A DNA stretch of 45,260 nt from the NCBI GenBank assembly GCA_964438735.1, contig CAYTLW010000058.1:1-45260 (forward strand), in the 5' to 3' direction. Made by a program: the position numbers and the translations under genes. Numbering within the stretch: the first letter of the stretch is position 1; every line of letters starts with the position of its first letter. The DNA is from CAYTLW01 sp964438735. Its GTDB lineage: Bacteria; Myxococcota_A; UBA9042. The notes under the pieces were generated by a model. The model made no database searches and had not been told where the DNA came from. It saw nothing but the letters and a program-made list of their open reading frames with translations. Positions 28,512-37,237 of the stretch are shown here, piece after piece.

Positions 28512-29348
28512 ATGCGGGTTCAGCAACTATGGTCACCAGCGGACAAGCGCGCCCTCGTCGCGTTTGGCGACGCGCGGACTCGCGGCGACCTCGCTGGCAG
28601 CCTGCTGGCGGTCGAAGGCATGACCAGTGCCCGGCGGCGGCGCTTCGCCGGCCGACTGGACGGCTGGGCCGCGCGGGTTGACAAGGTGCGTCAGGGCGGC
28701 GGACCGGGCGCCCAGGCCGACGCCATGCGCCAGGTGCTGGCCCGCGAGCTGGGCTTCCGTGCTGAAGATGATGGCCTCGAACGACCATGCAGCGTTCGAC
28801 TCAGTCGCGTGATGGAGCGGCGCAAGGGCATGTCCATCATGTTGTCGGCGCTCTGGCTCGAGGTCGGCCGTCGGGCGGGAATCCGAGTGGACGCCCTGGC
28901 CATGCCGGGTCACTACATCACCCGGGTCGGCGGCGACGAAGGCCCCCTGCTCGATCCTTCCAGCGGCGGTTGCTGCCTCAGCGTCGAACGTTGCGCCGAG
29001 ATCGTCGCCGAACGTTCCGGAAACGTCCTGCCCTGGCAGGAGGAGTACCTGGAGGCCATCACCGATGACCATCTGGTCGAGCGGGCGTTGACCCGGCTGA
29101 GTTGCTGCCAGCGCGGCGCCTGCAATCCCATCTCCCTGTATCGCACGGTGCGTTTCCAAGCCGCCATTCGACCAGACGATCTCAGTCTTGTCATGGTGTT
29201 GGCAACCCTGGCAGAGCAAGCAGGTGCGGTGCGGCACGCCCGTGACCTGCTGCAATCGTTGGTGGACGAACACCCCCAGACGCCGGAATCCAGGGCCGCC
29301 GCCCGCTGGCTGCCCCGGGTCACCGAAAGCTGCACAACCCTGCACTGA
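28512..29348 (+). CDS. SirB1-like transglutaminase-family/TPR protein
   Basis: A 278-residue soluble protein. The core SVRLSRVMERRKGMSIMLSALWLEVGRRAG...PGHYITRV...LLDPSSGG (about 90-160) is the SirB1/transglutaminase-like domain, and the C-terminal segment (about 225-265) resembles a TPR pair (LATLAEQAGAVRHARDLLQSLVDEHPQTPES). SirB1-like proteins are widespread but their chemistry is not settled. ATG at 28512 after AGGGGACAGG; an in-frame ATG at 28467 is an alternative. Convergent with the kinase gene. Confidence 0.78.
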   Translation: MRVQQLWSPADKRALVAFGDARTRGDLAGSLLAVEGMTSARRRRFAGRLDGWAARVDKVRQGGGPGAQADAMRQVLARELGFRAEDDGLERPCSVRLSRVMERRKGMSIMLSALWLEVGRRAGIRVDALAMPGHYITRVGGDEGPLLDPSSGGCCLSVERCAEIVAERSGNVLPWQEEYLEAITDDHLVERALTRLSCCQRGACNPISLYRTVRFQAAIRPDDLSLVMVLATLAEQAGAVRHARDLLQSLVDEHPQTPESRAAARWLPRVTESCTTLH

Positions 29349-29375
29349 TTGCCACCTCCGATCACGAACGACGGG

Positions 29376-29390
29376 CCGAACACTGTTCGG
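29376..29390. other. Perfect short palindrome in the convergent gap
   Basis: CCGAACA-C-TGTTCGG. It lies between two convergent genes in the 187-bp gap 29349-29535, not followed by a T-run on either strand, so a classical terminator is not supported. The rest of the gap shows only a weak hairpin (GCCGTT...AACGGC near 29407-29429). Confidence 0.35.
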
Positions 29391-29535
29391 AAAACGCCGT
29401 CTTGAAGCCGTTCCGAGCACAAAAACGGCCTCGATCGGCTGCGACTGGCGTCGAATCCGGCTCGAATCGTCCGACTAGATAAACGTCAACCTGACCGGAT
29501 TCACTTTACCACTGGTTAGCCAACTACCCGTGATG

Positions 29536-31566
<2,031 letters not shown>

Positions 31567-31572
31567 GCCATT

Positions 31573-31602
31573 GATCTACTCGCCAACAGGCCGCAAGATC
31601 AA
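31573..31602 (-). promoter_or_regulatory. Putative promoter of the Ser/Thr kinase gene
   Basis: On the minus strand TTGATC (31602-31597), 18-bp spacer, TAGATC (31578-31573). The -10 box ends only 6 nt before the GTG start, predicting transcription to begin at or next to the start codon. Confidence 0.35.
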
Positions 31603-31645
31603 TGCGCATCCGACCGATGTCGCCACCTACGCCTGAGGACCCCAC

Positions 31646-32243
31646 ATGTTGCCACGCTGTCACTTCGTCGCGATGCCCGCCCTTCTGCTCGCGCTCGGTC
31701 TGGGGACCGCCGCATGTGGAGGGGCCGATGCCAAGACCGTAGTCATCGTGCAGGACAGCTCACGACAGCCTCGGTTGGAGTTTGCCGGGTTGCGCTTGCT
31801 GATGAGCGAAGGGGAGGCGCGAGGCTGGGCCGCCGATCACAGCTTCACCCACAACGTCGACGTCGACGGCGCCGCGACCCAGACCGCTTCGATCCAGCCG
31901 CACGCTCATGCCGTTCGGCGTTACGATTTGAAGTTCGAGAATGGCCGCTTGATCAGCCTGACGGTGCACTACCTTAAAGCCGGACGCCTCACGCGCCGAC
32001 CTGCGCAAACACTACGCGACCAAACGCAAACGACTCGACGGAGCCTGGGTGATGACCGACGGCGGGCGTGAGACGGTGGTGATGGTCAATCGCGATGGCA
32101 CGCAGCTCGTCGCGCTGCACGCTGGACAGGCGGCCAATCGGAACGAGATCGATGCGACCTTCGAGCTGCTCTTCAAGGAGCGGCCCGACAATCGACCGGC
32201 GGTCCCGCAGAAGGATCCAAAGGCCGGCGAAGCGCACCTCTGA
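31646..32243 (+). pseudogene. Small lipoprotein gene interrupted by a one-base frameshift
   Basis: The first part (31646 to about 31976) encodes a signal with TAAC (Cys24) and a ~85-residue globular segment (LEFAGLRLLMSEGEARGW ... FENGRLISLTVHYL). At CTT AAA GCC (31973-31981) the frame must shift by one base. The next frame then continues seamlessly as KPDASRADLRKHYATKRKRL, DGAWVMTDGG and on to a TGA at 32243, whereas the original frame gives Arg/Thr-rich nonsense and stops at 32071. One surplus A in AAA explains everything. It may be a recent mutation, an assembly error, or, less likely, +1 recoding at CTT-A. Intact product about 198 residues; family not recognised. Confidence 0.65.
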
Positions 32244-32274
32244 GTTGTCATCGAGTCGCTGCCGCAGCGGCAGA

Positions 32275-32640
32275 TCAATTCGGCACGCAGTGACCGATCT
32301 CTTCGGTGTTGGGCACATCTTTGGGGCCAGCGCAGATGCAGCCCGGACAATCCGGTACGGCGCACACGGTGCCCGGCGCTTTGGGCTCGGACAGGGTCTT
32401 GACGCAGCGACCGCCGGTGCAGACCGGCTCGAAGCAGTGCAGGTGCGGTTTGTCCATGCACTCGGGCGTCGTGACGCAGCACTCCTCCGGAGGGACGCAG
32501 TCGCCACCCGGGTTCTCACCGCCGCCCTTGTTGTGAGCGATCTCGGCCAACTCCGCGTCGGTCAGCTCGTCCGGCATACACGAGGCGGCCATGGCGATGA
32601 TGCCCGCGGCTGCGAGCAGCGCCCAAACATTGCGTTTCAT
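32275..32640 (-). CDS. Small Cys-rich lipoprotein
   Basis: A 121-residue protein: signal with Cys21 (IIAMAASC), then a short acidic helix (ELTDAELAEIAHNKGG) and a Cys-rich region with about 14 Cys (CVPPEECCVTTPEC, HCFEPVCTGGRC, CAVPDCPGCIC). All these suggest a disulphide-rich, surface-exposed peptide module. ATG at 32640 with GGAGG upstream. It lies 20 nt downstream of the TPR-like exported protein gene and is probably co-transcribed. Function unknown. Confidence 0.8.
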   Translation of the reverse strand: MKRNVWALLAAAGIIAMAASCMPDELTDAELAEIAHNKGGGENPGGDCVPPEECCVTTPECMDKPHLHCFEPVCTGGRCVKTLSEPKAPGTVCAVPDCPGCICAGPKDVPNTEEIGHCVPN

Positions 32641-32660
32641 CTGCCCATCCTCCGGCGCGT

Positions 32661-33416
32661 TCAGAATCGACCGCTCAGCACCAGGCCGTGCATCGGCCCC
32701 TGGCCTTCGCCGGCCAGCCATGTTCGCGGCCGCAATTCCATGCCGCGCAACGACGCGCTCTCCGCGGCGCCCGCCCAGGTGACCAGCCCCCACGTGGCCA
32801 GTCCGGCACCCAAGACCACTACGCCGACGCCGCTCCAGTACAAGGTCGTCGCCGAGCTGTACGTGTCGTGATAGTCGCCGTGGGTGCCAAGGTCATCGTG
32901 AGCTTGCTCGTTGGCCTCGGTGGCGTTGCCGGCGGCCAGCGCCATCATCACCGCTCCACCAGCGGCGACGGCTCCGGCGCCAATCAATATGTACATTGAG
33001 TTGTTGTATGCACTTTTGGCATCTGTTGCTTGCCGTTTCTTGTCGGCCTCTGCGGCCTTCTTCTGGGCCCGCTTCTCCTTGATTTCCAACTCCATCTTGC
33101 CGTAGTCGGCGACGAAGGGCTCCTGCTGATCGGCGGGCAGTTCATTGGGCCGAATTGCGTTCATCAGCGACCAGGATTCCTCGTAGCGGGCCAGCTTCCA
33201 CAGAGCGCGCGACTTGAGGTAGAGCAGGCGCGCCTCACGGCTCAATTTCAGTCCGGCGTCGGCGTGATTGAGCGCGTCCTGGTACTTGCCGGCTTCGAAT
33301 GCGGCCGAGGCGGCCGTCCAATCCTTGTCTTGGGCGAATGCCTGACCATGACAGGCAAACGTTGCGGCCACGACCACCAAGGTCGGTAGGATCGCGTGGC
33401 GCATCTGGCGGGTCAT
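32661..33416 (-). CDS. Exported TPR-like protein with C-terminal membrane segments
   Basis: A 251-residue protein: signal peptide (LPTLVVVAATFACHGQAFA), a TPR-like helical part (about 30-85, WTAASAAFEAGKYQDALNHADAGLKLS), a Lys/Ala/Glu coiled coil (about 108-140) and two hydrophobic stretches (about 143-163 and 190-215) before a C-terminal tail ending SGRF. This layout recurs in myxobacterial envelope proteins of unknown role. ATG at 33416 with GGGAGGT upstream. Confidence 0.78.
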   Translation of the reverse strand: MTRQMRHAILPTLVVVAATFACHGQAFAQDKDWTAASAAFEAGKYQDALNHADAGLKLSREARLLYLKSRALWKLARYEESWSLMNAIRPNELPADQQEPFVADYGKMELEIKEKRAQKKAAEADKKRQATDAKSAYNNSMYILIGAGAVAAGGAVMMALAAGNATEANEQAHDDLGTHGDYHDTYSSATTLYWSGVGVVVLGAGLATWGLVTWAGAAESASLRGMELRPRTWLAGEGQGPMHGLVLSGRF

Positions 33417-33547
33417 GTCGACCTCCCTGGACGATCGTCCCGTGCCAGTCGAGGGTAGAATCGCGCCGCGGGATGTCAATTGATCCGCATGCCGGTCCGA
33501 TGAGCGTTCCACCGGGCCAGGATCGAGCCTCGGGTCGGCGGTTGGTG

Positions 33548-33553
33548 TACAAT
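33548..33553 (+). promoter_or_regulatory. Possible -10 box of the Cys-rich lipoprotein/archaemetzincin pair
   Basis: TACAAT, one mismatch from TATAAT, lies 29 nt before the ATG at 33582 in the 165-bp divergent gap; no convincing -35 box. Confidence 0.3.
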
Positions 33554-33581
33554 TGCCCGGCCTCGTCACCCCGGGGAGTCC

Positions 33582-34337
33582 ATGAGTCACCTTCGATCGC
33601 ATCGCTTGTCGCTCTTTGTCGCGTTGCCCATGGCGGCGTTGATCGGCGCGTGTTCGGCTGACGACGGCGAAGGCAAACCCGCTGACGCGTGTAGCGCGGA
33701 TGAGGATTGCGCCAAGTATTTCGACGATCTTGGAGCTTGCGAGGAGGGCTTTTGTGACGAGGGAAGCTGCCAGCGCAGGTCGCGCGACGATGGCAGCGAG
33801 TGTGGCCCGGCCGGCTGCACGGCCGACACGCCGCCGCGCTGGTTTCCGCCCAGGACCTGTTCTGCCGGCATCTGCCTGTTGAGCACGGCCAGTGATTGCG
33901 ACGACGGCAAGGTCTGCACAGGCGTCACCTGCGACTCGACCAAGGGCTGCGGCAACCCGGCCAAGGCGGGTCCGTGTGAGGATGGCAGCAAGTGCACCAA
34001 GGGCGACGCCTGCAAGGGCGGAGTCTGCGTGGGTGGGGCCAAGACGTGTGAGTGTTCAATCGACAAGGACTGCATTGCGTTAGACGATGGAAATCCTTGT
34101 ACTGGAACGATGATTTGCAATCAAATCAGCAACACATGTCTGGTCGATCCCGGCTCCAAAGTGAGTTGCAATCCGGCCCGCGATACAGACTGCTTGGAGA
34201 GCCAATGCAATCCTGCCAGTGGTGTCTGCGAGTTGTTGCCGCTGCCGTCTGGGACCGCATGCGATGACGGCATCGAGTGCACGGCCAACGACGGCTGCCA
34301 GGGCGGCGCATGTGTCGGTGAGAAGGTCTGCGAGTGA
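33582..34337 (+). CDS. Cys-rich lipoprotein
   Basis: A 251-residue lipoprotein with lipobox IGAC (Cys24). The mature part is a chain of disulphide-rich modules with CSADEDCAKYF, CDDGKVCTGVTC, CEDGSKCTKGDACKGGVC and CDDGIECTANDGCQGGAC, the style called myxobacterial Cys-rich or EGF-like. No enzymatic motif. The ATG has GGGGAG upstream; the stop overlaps the archaemetzincin start (GTGA), so the two are co-translated. Confidence 0.85.
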   Translation: MSHLRSHRLSLFVALPMAALIGACSADDGEGKPADACSADEDCAKYFDDLGACEEGFCDEGSCQRRSRDDGSECGPAGCTADTPPRWFPPRTCSAGICLLSTASDCDDGKVCTGVTCDSTKGCGNPAKAGPCEDGSKCTKGDACKGGVCVGGAKTCECSIDKDCIALDDGNPCTGTMICNQISNTCLVDPGSKVSCNPARDTDCLESQCNPASGVCELLPLPSGTACDDGIECTANDGCQGGACVGEKVCE

Positions 34338-35047
34338 CGTGCCGGGCCGCCGGATCGGGTCCTGTGCTGTCGCCGCTGTGGACGGGCCTCTGGGCGCTCG
34401 TTCTGGCTTGCGTTGTGGCTACAGCGCCCTCGCCGGCCGCCGCAGCGCCGAAGCGCAACGTGATCTACATCCAGCCCCTGGGCCGATCTCTTCCGAAACG
34501 GGACGTGGTCGCCGTGCAAAAGGCCCTGGTGGTGTTCACCGGATTGCAGGTGCGGTTGCTGAAGCGGGTGCGGATGCCCAAGGCGGCCTGGTACCGGCCT
34601 CGACGTCGCTGGCGGGCTGAAAAGCTGCTCGACTTCCTCGCCCCGCGCCTGCCGGCCGATGGTCTGCGCATCCTCGGGTTGGCGGCCGACGACATCTCGA
34701 CCACCAAGGGCAAATACCGCGACTGGGGCGTCATCGGCCTGGCCACGCTGGACGGCCGTGCCTGCGTGATCTCACGGTTTCGCTGTCGAAAACGATCTCG
34801 GGGCGCCGCTCACGCGCGCATTCGCCTGGCCAAGACGGCGGTGCACGAGATCGGCCATACGCTCGGCCTGGACCACTGCCCCACCCGCGGCTGCTTGATG
34901 GAAGATGCGCGCGGTAAAGTGAGCACGACCGATGGCGAGTACGATTACTGCGATCGCTGCCGTCAGCAGCTGAAGGCGAGCGGCTACAGCCTGCCGCAGC
35001 GCCCGGTGATCCCGTGGCCGAAACCGACCGTGCGCCGGACTCGATGA
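34334..35047 (+). CDS. Exported archaemetzincin-type zinc protease (family M54)
   Basis: A 237-residue protein with a signal segment (about 15-38, ending PAAAA) and the archaemetzincin signature: HEIGHTLGLDH (171-181, zinc ligands His171, His175, His181 and catalytic Glu172), then Cys182, Cys187 (CPTRGC) followed by LM for the Met-turn region, and a later CDRC (206-209) completing the four-Cys structural site. Archaemetzincins are usually cytosolic; a signal peptide is unusual. GTG start overlapping the preceding Cys-rich lipoprotein gene. The substrate is unknown. Confidence 0.88.
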   Translation: MTCRAAGSGPVLSPLWTGLWALVLACVVATAPSPAAAAPKRNVIYIQPLGRSLPKRDVVAVQKALVVFTGLQVRLLKRVRMPKAAWYRPRRRWRAEKLLDFLAPRLPADGLRILGLAADDISTTKGKYRDWGVIGLATLDGRACVISRFRCRKRSRGAAHARIRLAKTAVHEIGHTLGLDHCPTRGCLMEDARGKVSTTDGEYDYCDRCRQQLKASGYSLPQRPVIPWPKPTVRRTR

Positions 35048-35098
35048 TGTGGCAGCCTGCCGGCGCCGGGACGCGCTCGTCGCCGGCGGGAGGTTGCC

Positions 35099-36091
35099 GT
35101 GCGTCACGTCTTCCTGGGCCGGACCGGTGTGCGGGTGTCGAGCTTGTGTTTTGGCACCATGTCATTTGGTGGCGACGCGGACGAAGCGACCTCAGCGGCC
35201 CTGTTCGGTCGCGCCCGCGATGCCGGTATCAACTTCTTCGACTGCGCTGATGTCTACGCCGGCGGCCGCTCCGAGACCATCCTCGGTGGTCTCATCGCGG
35301 ACTGTCGAGACGAGATTGTGCTGGCGACCAAGTCGTACTTTCCGACATCCGCGGACGTCAATGCGCGGGGGAACTCGCGCTTTCATCTGGTGCGCGCGGT
35401 GGAGGCCAGTCTGAAGCGGCTGGGTACCGACCGCATCGACCTCTTCTTCCTGCACCGATTCGATGACGAGACGCCCCTGGAGGAGACGTTGCGGGCGCTG
35501 GAGACGTTGGTGCAACAGGGCAAGATTCTCTACCCGGCGGTGAGCAACTTCGCCGCCTGGCAGACAGCCAAAGCCATGGGCATCGCCGATGCATCAGGTT
35601 GGCAGCCCATCGTGTGCACCCAACCCATGTACAACCTGGTCAAGAGGCAGGCCGAGGCAGAGATCCTGCCCATGGCCCGGGCGGAGGGGCTGGGCGTGCT
35701 GACCTACAGTCCACTGGGCGCCGGCCTGCTCACCGGTCGATACGGCCCCGGCCGCCGGCCAACCGTGGGCCGCCTGGTGGACAATGCCATGTACGGCGTG
35801 CGCTACGGTGCCGCGTCCAACTACGAGGTGGCCGACCGCTTCAGTCAGTTGGCTGGAGAGATGGGTCACGCACCGGCCGCCCTGGCGGTGGCCTGGGTGG
35901 CCGCACATCCCGCGGTGACGGCCCCCATCATCGGTGCGCGCAATCTCGAACAGCTCGATGGTGTGCTGGCCGCGGCGGACATCGAATTGGATGAGCAGAG
36001 CCGTGTACGCATCTCCGCCGTGTCGCCAGCGCCGCCACCGGCCACCGATCGAAACGAAGAGAGCAGCAGCCACAACTACGGAAGTCGCTGA
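35099..36091 (+). CDS. Aldo/keto reductase
   Basis: NADPH-dependent oxidoreductase of 330 residues (TIM barrel). The active-site tetrad is visible: Asp48 and Tyr53 (FFDCADVYAGG), Lys78 (ATKSYF) and His119 (LFFLHRFD). SPLGAGLLTGRY and PIIGARNLEQL are family cofactor-site motifs. GTG at 35099 after GGGAGG. The last 20 residues are polar and dispensable-looking. Substrate not predictable; no pathway context. Confidence 0.93.
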   Translation: MRHVFLGRTGVRVSSLCFGTMSFGGDADEATSAALFGRARDAGINFFDCADVYAGGRSETILGGLIADCRDEIVLATKSYFPTSADVNARGNSRFHLVRAVEASLKRLGTDRIDLFFLHRFDDETPLEETLRALETLVQQGKILYPAVSNFAAWQTAKAMGIADASGWQPIVCTQPMYNLVKRQAEAEILPMARAEGLGVLTYSPLGAGLLTGRYGPGRRPTVGRLVDNAMYGVRYGAASNYEVADRFSQLAGEMGHAPAALAVAWVAAHPAVTAPIIGARNLEQLDGVLAAADIELDEQSRVRISAVSPAPPPATDRNEESSSHNYGSR

Positions 36092-36138
36092 ACAGTCAGG
36101 CCGCCCGGCTTCAGCTGGGCAGCAGCCACGAGGAGCCC

Positions 36139-37143
36139 ATGAACGTCCTGGTCACCGGTGCCGCCGGCTATATCGGCTCCCATGCCGTGCTTCACCTGTT
36201 GCAGGCGGGGCATCGCGTGGTCGCCCTGGACAACCTCTGCCGAGGTCACCGAGCGGCGGTGCAGCCAGGCGCGACCTTCGTGCAGGCGGATGTGCGGGAT
36301 ACAGCACGCCTGATCGAGGTCATGACGCAGCATGACGTCGACGCCGTGCTCCATTTCGCGGCCCTGACCCTGGTTCCGGAGTCGGTGCAGGAGCCGATTC
36401 GCTATTGGCGCAATATCGCTGGCGGCGCCATGTCATTGCTGGATGCGATGGGGCAAGTCGGCGTGCGACGGCTCGTATTCAGCTCCACCTGCGCGACCTA
36501 CGGCGAACCGGAGTCCATGCCCATCGTCGAGACGACGGCGCAACGACCGATCAATCCCTACGGACAGGCCAAGCTGGCCGTGGAGCGCATGTTGGCCGAC
36601 GTCACTGTGGCCCGACCGGACTTCTCGTGGGCCGCGTTGCGCTATTTCAATGTCGCTGGCTGTGACGGCGGCGGTCGCCTGGGCGAGGACCACGATCCGG
36701 AGACCCACCTGCTGCCGATCCTGTTGCAGGCGGCCCTGGGTCAGCGCGATGGCGTGGCGATCTTCGGCACCGACTACCCGACGCCGGATGGCACCTGCAT
36801 CCGTGACTATGTGCACGTGGACGATCTGATCGATGCCCACCTGCTGGCCCTGGAAACACTGTCTGCAGGCCAGGGTCTGAAGCTCAACCTGGGTATCGGT
36901 CGGGGGTTTTCGGTCCGCGAGGTGATCGACGCCGCGCATCGGGTCACAGGCGTGCACTTTCACGTGCGCGAGGCCGAGCGTCGACCGGGCGATCCGCCCT
37001 CGCTGTATGCCGATGCGACGCTGGCCCGCGAGACCCTGGGCTGGGCGCCGCGCTACGTGCACATCGATGACATCATCGACACGGCGTGGCGTTGGATGCA
37101 GGCGCATCCCGCGGGCTACGTGGACGACGGAAGAACGACCTGA
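36139..37143 (+). CDS. galE: UDP-glucose 4-epimerase
   Basis: Interconverts UDP-glucose and UDP-galactose, feeding exopolysaccharide or LPS synthesis. 334 residues. NAD-binding GAAGYIG (7-13), SST at 115-117, catalytic Tyr141 and Lys145 (YGQAK), LRYFNVAG and the GTDYPTPDGTCIRDYVHV stretch that marks GalE rather than other extended SDRs. ATG with GAGGAG upstream, 47 nt after the aldo/keto reductase. Confidence 0.94.
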   Translation: MNVLVTGAAGYIGSHAVLHLLQAGHRVVALDNLCRGHRAAVQPGATFVQADVRDTARLIEVMTQHDVDAVLHFAALTLVPESVQEPIRYWRNIAGGAMSLLDAMGQVGVRRLVFSSTCATYGEPESMPIVETTAQRPINPYGQAKLAVERMLADVTVARPDFSWAALRYFNVAGCDGGGRLGEDHDPETHLLPILLQAALGQRDGVAIFGTDYPTPDGTCIRDYVHVDDLIDAHLLALETLSAGQGLKLNLGIGRGFSVREVIDAAHRVTGVHFHVREAERRPGDPPSLYADATLARETLGWAPRYVHIDDIIDTAWRWMQAHPAGYVDDGRTT

Positions 37144-37237
37144 ATGGCGCCCCGGGTTCGGCCGGTAAGCGGCTAGATTCCAAGGGCTTGTTTGGGGATC
37201 CTTTGGCACCCTCCAGGATTCGCGGCACGCTGCTTCC

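Noticed and set aside
29376..29390. LexA/SOS-box or terminator reading of CCGAACACTGTTCGG
   Set aside because: The CGAAC-N4-GTTCG spacing of the Gram-positive box is not met, there is no downstream gene start, and no T-run follows for a terminator.
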